Positions 48,515 through 58,384 of a stretch of 64,000 nt of DNA are shown here, in pieces. Location: assembly GCA_015680905.1 (NCBI GenBank), contig CM027377.1, forward strand, positions 62,083,501 to 62,147,500, written 5' to 3'. The translations under genes were made by a program, and so were the position numbers. A model generated the notes under the pieces. That model saw nothing but the letters and a program-made list of their open reading frames with translations. It searched no databases and was not told the DNA's origin. Numbering within the stretch: the first letter of the stretch is position 1; every line of letters begins with the position of its first letter. The stretch comes from Coptis chinensis (lineage: Eukaryota > Streptophyta > Magnoliopsida > Ranunculales > Ranunculaceae).

Positions 48515-48515
<1 letters not shown>

Positions 48516-48604
<89 letters not shown>
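48516..48604. repeat. (GA)n microsatellite, about 43 units
   Basis: A near-perfect GA run of about 88 bp inside a SEC31-derived intron. It produces a meaningless Leu/Ser frame on the minus strand. Confidence 0.95.
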
Positions 48605-48605
<1 letters not shown>

Positions 48606-49733
48606 ATTCGTTTCTGTGTTTGCACTGTTACTCATCAGCAGTCCTTTTTATTCCTTTTCACCCAAAACTTTGCTGTATATACCTTTTAAGTCCCCTCCGC
48701 CACTGACTTGCAAAGAGGAGAGTTATGTTACTGTTCACCACACCCAGAATTTGTTTGTTCCTATACCTATTAAGTCGCACCCCATTCACTGAGACTACAA
48801 GAATGACAAATTTTCCGTATCATTCAGAAATATGGACTTTCAAATTGAATGTCATTCAAGTACAATATGGGAAATTTTCAGCTAGGCTCGGCATTTTTGT
48901 TTGTCTTTTTTATGTTTTGTGTTTTTGTTTTTGGGGTGCTTTTGGGAATTCTGTTTAGGCAACTAGAGTGCTTTAGGGAAACTGTAATCACCCTATCACT
49001 GTATACTATTGTTACACATAGTGCGTTTTAACTATTATTAGTTGTTCAAAGGTTTACCACTTTAGCAGGTCAGCGAACTTAGCTTATGAACGTGCTACTT
49101 CTAGTAAATTTTAATGGAATCAGTATCTTCAAGTTGAACATCTTTGTTGTTCCAACCGAAGTTCGACCTCCTTTTCGAAATGATTCTTGTCGAAATGAAA
49201 CGCTTGCGATTTGACAGTGAAATATTGTGCAGAGTGTTGGATCTGGTGCGGAAGGAGAGGTTTCATTTTTGTCATGGAATCATAAGGTCCACCATATATT
49301 AGCATCCACTTCTAATAATGGTACCACATGTGAGAAAGGGAAGACATTATCATTTCTGTATATTGATAATTGTGTGTTAGTTTTTTTTTTCTTGGAATTC
49401 TTACTAATGCATGTTTTCATAAATAAGAATAATGGCTGAGACATAATAGTGTACTATATCAAATAGTTCATTCCCTCATCACTGTTCATTCTTTTCCAAG
49501 TCAAATGCCACACATCTCTGCTTTCCAATCTCCCTATTCTCTTTATTCTCCAAAAACTGGTGATGGTGGGAGAAGTTTCCAATAATTTTCTCATACATGT
49601 GAATTAGGATTGGCTAGAAATGCAGAGATGGTGAAATTTGACTTGCACTTGAAGAACATATATGATGAAAACCACAATTCTTAATAGCATGGATCTTTGG
49701 TAGAATAAGAAATAATAAGAAAAGAAAGAGTGC

Positions 49734-50600
49734 TTAACGAGGACTAGTAATGACATCGACCGCTAAACGATTGAAAGAAAGGCAAGTGGCATCCGGAGCT
49801 CCCCGGATTCTCGCTCTTCTTGAACAGACACTTTGGAGAAGAAGAGATCTTGAAGAACTCATCGCCTACTAATCGTTCGAGCTATCGAGCCGAAAGACGC
49901 ATCAATTACTCCATTTGGGCTGCCAGGTTCAAACTGATACTTGCGCTTACGAGTGTAGCTCACATTCTGGTTCTCCTTGATATCTCCTGAATTAGAGTCC
50001 AAGATAAGAGCACTGCACTCATCCAGCTTGTCCTGATTGATTTTAAGGATATCCATAAGCTGGTTCTGATACTCGGTGGGATTACAAGGTTTCAACCTCC
50101 TTGATAACATGCAACATTGTTGCAGTAGCAAGTACATAAGGGAGATAACAAACAGACCTCGAATCAGCAATGACAGACAGAAGCAAACGTTCACATCTCT
50201 TCATAAACTCCCAATGAAGATTATTCTTCAATCTAAGCCTCCTTATTATGTGATCAAGAAATGAAAGTGGTGTAACTTGATTCATCCTCCAATGAAGAGT
50301 AGAGAGTACCAGAAACTCCATTCTCTGAATAGTTTTGGCTTCAAACACATACTTTGTTTCTTCCACTTGCAGATCTAAGAGAAGGGGAACTTGGGTCTCT
50401 TCCACCTTAGCAGCAACAGAAAGACAAGCTACAGCAGCAAGTTGAGTCATCCATGGCTTATCTTTCTGAAAACGAAGGCTTGACATGAATCTATCAAGAT
50501 AGTTAACAGCAAGAACTGCAGTGAGTGTAGAGAAACCATAGTGTGCGTCAACTTTTAACATCCACTCAACAGCTTGTTTGGGACTGCAGTGAGTGCAAAG
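49734..50600 (-). pseudogene. CYCD3: Captured D3-type cyclin fragment, antisense and intronless
   Basis: D-type cyclins bind CDKA and promote G1/S entry. On the minus strand from about 50600: QAVEWMLKVDAHYGFSTLTA, NYLDRFMSSLRF, KPWMTQLAAVACLSVAAKVE, QVPLLLDLQVEETKYVFEAK, then cyclin_C: LSTLHWRMNQVTPLSFLDHI, MKRCERLLLSVIADSR, CYLPYVLATATMLHVI. A frameshift near 50085 moves to PTEYQNQLMDILKINQDKLD and KRKYQFEPGSPNGVIDASFG. Further shifts lead to the natural C-terminus SFNRLAVDVITSPR with a TAA at 49734-49736. The N-terminal LxCxE exon is absent. No intron interrupts about 280 codons, although plant CYCD3 genes normally have several, so a cDNA-derived copy is possible. It lies in the SEC31 intron between 49329 and 50623. 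Confidence 0.9.
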
Positions 50601-51061
50601 AAACCATACGTTGGTATTTCAGTTGTTTGGGACTTAAAGCGGCAAAAGCCAATGATCAGGCAAGATACAAACTTGTGACTGGAAAATATCTTTGGCAAAT
50701 TTTCATCTTATGTTTCATTGCATGATTGGTTATGATCTTTGTGTCATTAACAGCTTTGCGGATTCAAATCGAAGACGGTGCTCAGTTTTGTAGTGGAATC
50801 CGGATGTTGCCACACAACTCATTGTTGCATCCGATGACGATAGCTCACCTTCTCTTATAGTACGCTTCTCTTGACATTTATCTTATCTATGACCTGGTTT
50901 TCAAGATTCTGTGTACTTAGCTTGGTATGTTTCTCTGATCTTTACCCACAGCTTTGGGATGTGAGGAATACAATATCACCAGTGAAGGAGTTTGTGGGCC
51001 ACACAAAAGGTATGAGACATCACTGTTTCATTTTTATTATTTATTTTTTCCAATTAATTTA

Positions 51062-51187
51062 ATTCCAGTGGCCTACTGGTAAGGACTTGGGAGGTTGGGC
51101 CCAAGGTCTAGGGTTCAATTCCCGCCTTTACTGGGGAAAAGGGAATTTAAAGGATTAGGAATAAAGTTATACTATAAAAAAATAAGT
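51062..51187 (+). mobile_element. Short tRNA-derived SINE-like sequence
   Basis: Contains a pol III A-box-like 'tggcctactgg' and a B-box-like 'gggttcaattcc' about 40 bp apart, followed by an AT-rich tail ending in a run of A. There is no cloverleaf with an acceptor stem, so it is a SINE rather than a tRNA gene. It sits in a captured SEC31 intron. Confidence 0.5.
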
Positions 51188-52619
51188 CTTGAAAATATTG
51201 TCGTCATATTGATATGCGAGTTAACCTTGGATGGCTATATATGTATACAAAATTTCTCTTGCTTTCTTTCTCTCTTTCTTCATTTATATTTTTAAGTCAG
51301 TTAAGTTTTTATTATGTGTGTTTTCCTTGGCTGGTAAGCTTGGGTGCTTTGTTTTAATCAAAATCTGGAATAGCTATTTCTGTGGCAATGTCGAGTTCTC
51401 TTCATATAATTGGATGTGTTTGTTTCAAATAAAAACATCTTGACCATATTTATCCAATTATTTTCTACACCAGGTGTAATCGCAATGTCATGGTGTCCGA
51501 TCGACAACTCTTTTTTGCTAACCTGTGCAAAAGACAATAGGACTATTTGCTGGGATACAATCTCAGGAGAGGTGGGAATGTTTTGACTGGCGTTCATATT
51601 TAGTGCTACTTCTTTTTTGGCTCTTTGTTATTCAACCATTTGTGCTCCTAGATTCTTGTTAACATTATTGTCCGCACTTGGCTATAGTTTTCTGATGTCA
51701 ACAATATTGGCTTTATATTAAATTTGGTGCAGATAGTATGTGAATTACCTCCTGGAACCAACTGGAATTTTGATATTCACTGGTATCCAAAGATCCCAGG
51801 GTTGATATCAGCGTCCTCTTTTGATGGGAAAATTGGCATTTATAATGTTGAGGTATGGACATTCTACAATGCATGTACAACTAGTTTTTGGAGACATTGT
51901 TTGACAAGGCTTCATTTTGCCGAGTTTTATACTTTTATTTGCATATTGCCGAAGAAAAATAACTGGATTGTTAGAATTAGACATTTTGCATGCTTGATTG
52001 AAGGTTGTAAAATAACCGGATTATTAGAATTTTACATTTTGCATGGAAGATTGAAGGTTGTAAAATGACTCGAAGAGACAGGAAGTCGTCCCTACTTCAT
52101 ATTAGCAATCGACAAGTTAGAACCCAAAAAAGAAAAGATACTAGAAATAGACAAGAGAACAAAACCTGAAAACCCACCTTTTATTTTGAGTATACAGGAA
52201 GCATCCCACGCCCGATACCTTTACATTTGACTCTGCCATCTGTTGGAACTGCTTTTTGTAATTGAGCTTGTTTGCTTGATTTACTTGATGTTTAGCCTTG
52301 CTTATTTTATTGTTTCATTGGTGATAACTTTATGACACAAGGTTTTTTAATGGTTTGACATTTACATGTACAATTTAGTTCAAAATCTATTAGCTTTTGG
52401 CTATTTTTGTCTTCTTATTTGATCTGTGTCTTCATGAATGTGATCGAGTTATAACTTTGATAAGTTCTTTCTAAGCTTTTGGCCATGGGCACCAATTTAC
52501 TCATATAGGAGGTGCATAGTTTCACATACATTGCCAACTTGAGTGTATTTTAGGTTTATTAATGTTTCTAATAAATTTACTTAAGTGATTTTTTTTTTTT
52601 AATTTGTTGTGCCAGATTG

Positions 52620-52960
52620 GTCGGTCGCCAGAAGTAGTAGAATCAAGAAGAAGCTCGAAAGTGGATCTTTGCTCAAATTAGCATGCTATAGACATTATTT
52701 GTGGAATTTTAGTTTTGAATAATTCGTCTAAATTTAGTTGAACGTTGTTAAGATTATGTGAGATGATGTTTTTTTGCAAAAAATAGTTATGTGAATTCTT
52801 TAAGATCTTTTGTATTGAATGATTTAGCATTTAGGATGTGTTATATAAAAATTGTTTTGGGCGGGGATTATGCAAATGGAAATATATAGGTATATGTATG
52901 AATTGCACAATCTGTAATGTTAAATCGTCCCAAATAAAGCGTGTGTTTTTCTGGAATTTA
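52620..52960. other. 3' edge of captured SEC31 sequence
   Basis: An acceptor-like 'gtgccag' at 52615 precedes an open stretch (IGRSPEVVESRRSSKVDLCS) that I cannot match to SEC31. After it the CACTA-like subterminal region begins near 52960. Confidence 0.35.
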
Positions 52961-53518
52961 TATCATTCGCAACAATTTTAGTGTAGCTAAAAGCTTTGAT
53001 TCTACCGTAACGTAGACATTTTTTGCCACACTTGGTGTGTGGCTAAATTTATAGGCGTCTTTTGCCATGCCAAATGTTCAGCTAAATATTCAAACTTCCC
53101 GCACTGTGTAGCCAAATATTTAAACTTTTCGCAACGGAAATAGTGTAGCAAAAGGTTGCCTTTTGTGACGCCTAGTTGTGTAGCTAAATGTATCACTTTT
53201 GCAACGCCATCCTAGTTGTTACAAGCTCTCTTTTGCGACGTCAAGCGTTGCAAATAGTTTGAATTTTTTTTTGCAATTAATTTAATTTTCATAAATGAAG
53301 TAGCAACGGAATTAGTGTATTAGCAGCGCCCACAGGCGTCGCAACAAACTAAGAACATTTGCCATGCCACTTTTGGCGTTGCATTTGAGTATTTGAGACG
53401 CACTTTTTAGCAACGCCTTTGCAACGCCATCTGGTGCATTGCGACAGATCTTTTGCCACGCTCAAAGGCACCTTTAGCGATGGGGTATGGCGCTGCTAAA
53501 ACCATGTTCTGTTGTAGA

Positions 53519-55487
53519 ATTCTAACCCTGGAAGTGTTGCAATACATTCTAGGCATGAGAATTTCCATACTTTTACAACTCTGTGTGTTGCTAGCTTTCA
53601 AGGTTGCTCTAGATGGATTTGTACAAGGGTGTAGGCCTATGATAGGACTAGATGGTTGTTTCTTGAAGGGGAAAAATGGAGGTGCGTATCTATCCATCAT
53701 TGCTTTGGATGGTAATAATGGAATGTTTCCGATTGCCTTCTATATTTGTATTGTAGAAATCATAGAGTCATGGACTGATTTTTTGGATAAGATGGCACCA
53801 CACTTGAACAAGCATCATGACAAGTTGACTATAATTTCTGATAGGCATAAAGGATTATGTAAGGCAGTGGAGACTGTTTTCCCCGACTGCAACCAGAGGT
53901 TCTATTTTAGGCATATGGTCCAGAACATGAAGATAAAGCATAGAGGAGTTGACTATGAAGCTTGGTGTGCTGCCAAAGCATTTGCACAAACAGAGTTTGA
54001 CAAGTTGATGCAAGACCTGGAAAAACTTGATAGTGGAGCTAAGGAGTATCTGATGGGTGAAGACCCTAGGCTGTGGGCAAGATCACACTTTGATCATGTG
54101 TCCAAGTGTGAGCAGCTGTCAAACAATTTTTCTGAAGCTTGGAATAGCTACATACTGGATGCTAGGGACAAGCCCATTGTGAAGATGGTGTCAATGGTGA
54201 TGGTGTTACAAATCAAATTGTTGTATGATAGAAAGGAAAAATGTGAGTTCTGGGGTGACAATGAGTTGGTGCCAAGGGTTAAAACAATCATAGATGACAG
54301 ATGTAACAAGATTGAAAACATGAGTATTAGTGGTTCTCAAATCCAGGGGAAGTATTTAGTGAATCATATATATGGTAAATGGTGGAATGTGGACTTAAAC
54401 TTGCACACATGTGATTGTGGTGAATGACAACTCACTGGGATTCCTTGTCTTCATGTTGTAGCAGTAATCAAGCCTAGAACATTTCAATGGCATGAGTAAG
54501 TGTGAGCAGTACATATTGTCTTGTCCTTTGTTAATGATTCATACATTGTTGCTATAGGTATTGTAGCCTTTACTTTACTGGAGCAGCTTATAAAAGAGCT
54601 TGTGGTGGTCACATCACACCTTACTTGCATGAAGAGTGCGCAACAGTAAGACACTTATCCCTAATTTGAAATAAGCTTTAATATGTGAATCTTCAGAGTT
54701 AGCCCTAATATTATAATTTTTTTTGTAACAGCCAATTGAAGTTGAGTTTATCTTTCCACCAATCAGAAAAAGGCAACTTAGGAGGCCAAAAGTGAACAAA
54801 AGAATAGGTGCAGATGAATCAAATGCAGTAAGATGTTCAAGGTGCCAAGCTTATGGGCATAATGCCAGAGGTTGTCAGGGAGGTGCAGTGGGAGACAATG
54901 CCAATGCAGAAGCAAATGCAACTACAACTGCAGCTGCCAGATGCTCTCATAGAGGAAAAGGAAGGCATGGGAGACCTAGAACAAGCCCACTACCAAACCC
55001 TTTTCTAAACAGACCAATCAATGCTGCTGATGGGAGTCAAGTTCCTGAAAGTGAACTGGCTGCAAAGGGAAAAGGAAGTAGAGGCAGGGGAAAGGGTAGG
55101 GGAAGGGGAAGAACTGCTGAGGAAGGAAACCAAGTACCTCCAAGTGTGGATGGGAGCCAAGTCCCTCCAAGTGTACTTGAAAGCCAAGGAACTGCAAGTG
55201 TGGAAAGGAACCAAGTTCAAGCAGAGGTGGATGGGAGCCAAGGACCTGTAAGAGGGAGAAGATGCAGAGGAGCTGGCAGGGGCAGGGGCAGAACCAATGT
55301 TGAATATGAACCCATGTCTTCAATGGAAGAACTACTATTTGGAAATTCACAAGGTTCCCCATAGCCTAGCTAGTCTACACCAATTCAAACTCAAGACAGT
55401 GTGAATATACCTCCAATGCCACCAATGGCACCTCCAAGAAAGAGATCAAGGAGGTCCTCCCAGGCTTCTTCTGTTGTAGAATCCTGA
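53519..55487 (+). pseudogene. MULE transposase, 3' part (DDE core, SWIM finger, zinc knuckle)
   Basis: Resumes with NPGSVAIHSRHENFHTF, then a frameshift near 53590. The DDE core follows: GCRPMIGLDGCFLKGKNGG (first Asp), LTIISDRHKGL (second Asp), FRHMVQNMK, and SNNFSEAWN with a candidate Glu. The SWIM finger CDCGE*QLTGIPCLHVV has a TGA at 54425 in place of Trp. Further exons carry YFTGAAYKRACGGHI and, from 54732, PIEVEFIFPPIRKRQLRRPK. A CCHC knuckle CSRCQAYGHNARGC follows (about 54834-54876), then a Gly/Arg tail with repeats like G.QVPPSV. After TAG codons at 55363 and 55372 the frame runs on to a basic end (PPRKRSRRSSQ) and TGA at 55485. It would bind and cut the TIRs if intact. Confidence 0.9.
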
Positions 55488-55801
55488 ATGCAGCTATTCT
55501 TGTCAGCCTTAAGTTAGATTTTGTCATATCAAACTTGAAGTGTTATGTTGTTATATTTTATCAGACTTAAGTTAGATTTTGTCATGTCAGACTTCTCAAA
55601 ATGGAGGTGCTATGTTTTGATATGTCATGTGCTCTGTTTTGTTGTTTTGCTATGTCATGTGCTATGTTGTATTGTTTTGTTAATTCAGTTGGCTTTATAT
55701 GCTATGTTTTGTTGCAAATTTGAGAATTTCTATTAAATGTAGACTTGAATACAATAGGTACAACGTAACAACCACTCCCTCATTCACAGATACATTACAA
55801 A

Positions 55802-56222
55802 TCACATGTTCAGTTTCCTTACAAGCTCAATTACATCAGATACATTGCCTTCAATGTGCATCTTTATAGGACCATCAATACACAACTTAAGTTTACCTTT
55901 CCCTTTCCTCTCATCCTCTTCCTCATTCACAACAACAACCTTTCCTTTTTCTTTCACATCAACTTCCTCATTCACAACAACAACCTTTCCTTTTTCTTTC
56001 ACATCAACTTCCAAATCCATCCATTTGAAACCGCCACATCTTGGTGCTCCCTTACATCTAAGAAATCTTTGTCCAAAACTGCATTCTTAGGAACTCCAAC
56101 GATCAATCATAGTATCTCCACATCCCTTAACACAAGGAAAGTTAAGCCAAGGGCATTCAAACTTCCAATGACCAACATCCCCACACAGAAAGCATGCTTC
56201 TCCTTTGTTAGTTGATGACATT
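55802..56222 (-). pseudogene. Convergent MULE ORF: CCHC knuckle plus GRF-like zinc finger
   Basis: On the minus strand from ATG 56222: MSSTNKGEACFLCGDVGHWK, giving the CX2CX4HX4C knuckle CFLCGDVGHWKFEC. Next is PCVKGCGDTMIDRWSS, a TAA (56087-56089), then in the same frame ECSFGQRFLRCKGAPRCGGF KWMD. The last part resembles the C-terminal half of a GRF zinc finger (RRFxxC...CGFFxWxD). A Lys/Glu/Val-rich repeat (DVKEKGKVVVVNEE, two copies) and the end IELVRKLNM follow. It would be about 140 residues. Its promoter side holds the 91-bp minisatellite. It may be the accessory gene of this MULE lineage; one stop codon breaks it. Confidence 0.65.
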
Positions 56223-56299
56223 GTAGTTGGTACCTGAAAAAATTGACATATGTTGATTAACATATGCTTTGTATAAACCCCCCATATTTCAATATATGT

Positions 56300-57118
56300 T
56301 TTGTATAAATCCCCCAAATGTTAATATATGTTTTGTATAACCCCCCATTGTTTACATAGGTCTTTGACCATTAAACATACAGATCTCCGCTAGTGCCCCA
56401 TCTATGCTGATCAATATATGTTTTGTATAAACCCCCCATTGTTTACATAGGTCTTTGACCATTAAACAAACAGATCTACGCTAGTTCCTCATCTATGTTG
56501 ATCAATATATATTTGGTATAAACCCCCCATTATTTACATAGGTCTTTGACTATTAAACATACAGATCTACGCTAGTGCCCCATCTATGTTGATCAATATA
56601 TGTTTTGTATAAACCCCCCATTGTTTACATAGGTCTTTGACCATTAAACATACAGATCTACGCTAGTGCCCCATCTATGTTGATCAATATATGTTTGGTA
56701 TAAACCCCCCATTGTTTACATAGGTCTTTGACCATTAAACATACAGATCTACGCTAGTGCCCCATCTATATTGATCAATATATGTTTTGTATAAATCCCC
56801 CATTGTTTACATAGGTCTTTGACCATTAAACATACAGATCTACGCTAGTGCCCCATCTAATTTGTCAATATATGTTTTGTATAAACCCCCCATTGTTTAC
56901 ATAGGTCTTTGACCATTAAACATAGATATCTACGCTAGTGCCCCATCTAATTTGTCAATATATGTTTTGTATAAACCCCCCATTGTTTACATAGGTCTTT
57001 GACCATTAAACATACAGATCTACGCTAGTGCCCCATCTAATTTGTCAATATATGTTTTGTATAAAACCCTCATTGTTTACATAGGTCTTTGACCATTAAA
57101 CATACAAATCTACGCTAC
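56300..57118. repeat. 91-bp minisatellite, about nine units, inside the MULE
   Basis: 'cgctagtgccccatcta' recurs at about 56388, 56479, 56570, 56661, 56752, 56843, 56932, 57021 and 57111 (last copy altered). Units are about 95% identical. Each holds 'tgtataaaccccccattg', 'tttacataggtctttgacca' and 'ttgatcaa'. 'TTGACC' is a W-box-type WRKY core, repeated once per unit. The array lies between the right TIR and the 5' end of the minus-strand zinc-finger ORF. Confidence 0.93.
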
Positions 57119-57330
57119 TGAAATAAATTAGATGAAGGCATGGAGAGAAGATGAATTAGAATGACTGAACCTTTTTAGAGCCCGAACCACCACCCATGAG
57201 AGCAAAAAATTGGTTTGGGAAAGAATCGTGTTGGAGAAGACAAGTTTTTCGTGGGTCCAAGTTTGGTCCAAGTCTGGTCTTAAATAAGCCAAGAAAATGA
57301 AAAATACAAATAAATACAACGACTATTTTT

Positions 57331-57470
57331 TAAGGGGTAAAGTGGGCAATATGGAAAATATCAACTGACGGTACTCACAAAACAGACGGAGTGGGGGGCA
57401 ATCAGTAAGGATTTTTAAAATGGGGGGTTATTGCCAAAGGGGGGTACATCCGTGGCGGGTTAAGTCAAAA
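57331..57470 (-). repeat. MULE terminal inverted repeat, right
   Basis: Inverted partner of 44443-44585; ends with 'cgggttaagtcaaaa'. Confidence 0.9.
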
Positions 57471-57680
57471 ATTTAGTACCGACTCTATTTAGTATTTCAT
57501 ATATTCCATATAAAGAATCATCTATAATTCCGGTTAATAGAACTGGCTTCAAAGAATCATACATTCCAAAGTACAGACCCGTGTAAACAATAATGTTGAA
57601 GGCATGGTAAAACCCAGCAATACCACTGAACTTTAAAGTCTTATAGACATCAATCACAACTTCAAGAAATCAATATTGTC
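57471..57680 (-). pseudogene. ADP/ATP carrier (AAC) fragment
   Basis: On the minus strand: [20 protein letters not shown] then [21 protein letters not shown], the third-repeat region of mitochondrial ADP/ATP translocase. Family proteins read FNISCVGIIVYRGLYFG; here FNI joins IVYTGLYFG, an in-frame loss of about five residues. Similarity fades after VLLTG, about 60 bp before the MULE TIR edge. No other carrier sequence is nearby, so this is a decayed fragment. Confidence 0.85.
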
Positions 57681-57984
57681 ATTCTAGTACATGTCTCAAT
57701 TTTTCCGAAAGCACTTTATCCGATCCAATCCGAAGTCGGGGGGTTCACACACAACCTGTATGCAAAATATTTAGTATTTCACAATTATATTTACAGAGGT
57801 CAGATATTTATATATATAATAAAACATGTATTAATTTTCAAAAACCATCAATAATTTAATTACATATTAATGAAAACTGAATAATGAAACATATCTTTAT
57901 CGAATGAATCAATATGACAATTAATCCTTTTCCTTTTAGTAGTATATTTTAGGTTGTTGGGATAGTGAGATTTTAAAAAATGAC

Positions 57985-58110
57985 AAAAGCTAGTGTGCGT
58001 CAGGAGAGAGAAAAAGCTAGTGAATCTAGGCCACTCATACACACAAATTGAGGGTGTATTGCATGGCAAGGTACCAGATCTATGCCCTCCTAGCCATATC
58101 TTAAAACAGG
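57985..58110. mobile_element. Degraded MITE related to the 40.2-kb family
   Basis: 'aaaagctagtgtgcgtcagg', a second partial 'aaaagctagtg', then 'aggccactcatacacacaa' and 'gtgtattgca' follow the order of MITE copies 1 and 2, with several changes. Confidence 0.55.
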
Positions 58111-58126
58111 TTATACATGTAACGGG

Positions 58127-58384
58127 TAGGGCTGGAAATGGTACGGGATTCAACCCAAATCCGACCATATCCGAATCCATTTTAATGGATATGGTTTCTA
58201 CGTTTGTGACTAGAATCCGACCCGAGATTCGAACCATTTTAACAAGATTCATAATTTGATGCCTAAAAATTAATTTATATCGTACATTTATATATGAAAA
58301 TCATTAAAATAGTGTATTTTTTTGTGTTTTTAATAGATATGGATATCCAAAACCCGACCTGAACCCGCTCCATTTCCAGCCCTA
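58127..58384. mobile_element. hAT-like MITE with perfect 15-bp TIRs
   Basis: TAGGGCTGGAAATGG at 58127-58141 and its exact reverse complement at 58370-58384. Length 258 bp, non-coding. The flanking octamers gtaacggg and gtcacagg agree at six of eight positions, consistent with an aged 8-bp target duplication of the hAT type. Confidence 0.8.

Larger units (their letters stand above)
47585..51852 (+). pseudogene. SEC31: Captured SEC31 fragment (WD40 region), introns retained
   Basis: SEC31 is the outer COPII coat protein of ER export. Exons with canonical splice sites: 47585-47707 (FNRLCWGKAGSG ... GGLVDGSINIWNPLSL), 47876-47930 ([10 protein letters not shown]), 48005-48127 ([18 protein letters not shown] ... 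EICIWDL), 49233-49329 (GEVSFLSWNHKVHHILASTS), 50623-50658 (VWDLKRQKP; GC donor), 50753-50859 (FADSNRRRCSVL*WNPDV; TAG for the usual Gln), 50952-51009 (LWDVRNTISPVKEFVGHTKG), 51474-51571 ([11 protein letters not shown]), 51733-51852 (NNxNFD-type block [20 protein letters not shown]). Together these cover roughly residues 60-330 of the family. The 5'-UTR-like sequence at 47250-47340 may be captured too. Retained introns mean capture at DNA level. Not functional. Confidence 0.88.
46763..53518. mobile_element. CACTA-like (En/Spm-type) non-autonomous element carrying host gene fragments
   Basis: Inserted in the MULE transposase. The ends share the inverted 11-mer CTACAACAGAA (46763-46773; reverse complement at 53508-53518), close to the CACTACAACA ends of CACTA elements. 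Both subterminal regions (46780-47110 and 52960-53500) are dense with the motif gcaacgcc / ggcgttgc and 'ttttgccacgc' in both orientations, like En/Spm subterminal binding sites. Inside are SEC31 exons on + and a cyclin D fragment on -. No transposase of its own is visible. Taking it out rejoins the interrupted MULE protein (LCRQLV / NPGSVA) with about one codon of uncertainty. The 3-bp target duplication is not clear: flanks read gct and tct under one choice of ends. Confidence 0.8.
44443..57470. mobile_element. Mutator-like element (MULE) with long TIRs, two convergent genes and a nested insertion
   Basis: Terminal inverted repeats of about 140 bp (44443-44585 and 57331-57470) enclose a transposase gene on + and a zinc-finger ORF on -. 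Removing the nested element (46763-53518) leaves about 6.3 kb. The layout, with long TIRs and two genes transcribed towards each other, resembles maize MuDR, although I do not recognise the second product as MURB. The expected 9-bp target duplication was not found at either end. Both genes carry stops, so the element is inactive. Confidence 0.85.

Noticed and set aside
48267-48635. Leu/Ser-repeat protein on the minus strand
   Set aside because: Product of the (GA)n microsatellite.
51062-51135. tRNA-like A and B boxes
   Set aside because: No acceptor or anticodon stem can be paired, and a poly(A)-like tail follows; treated as a SINE.
56300-57118. CRISPR-like regular repeats
   Set aside because: Units are contiguous and repeat over their full 91 bp; there are no unique spacers, and the context is a plant transposon.
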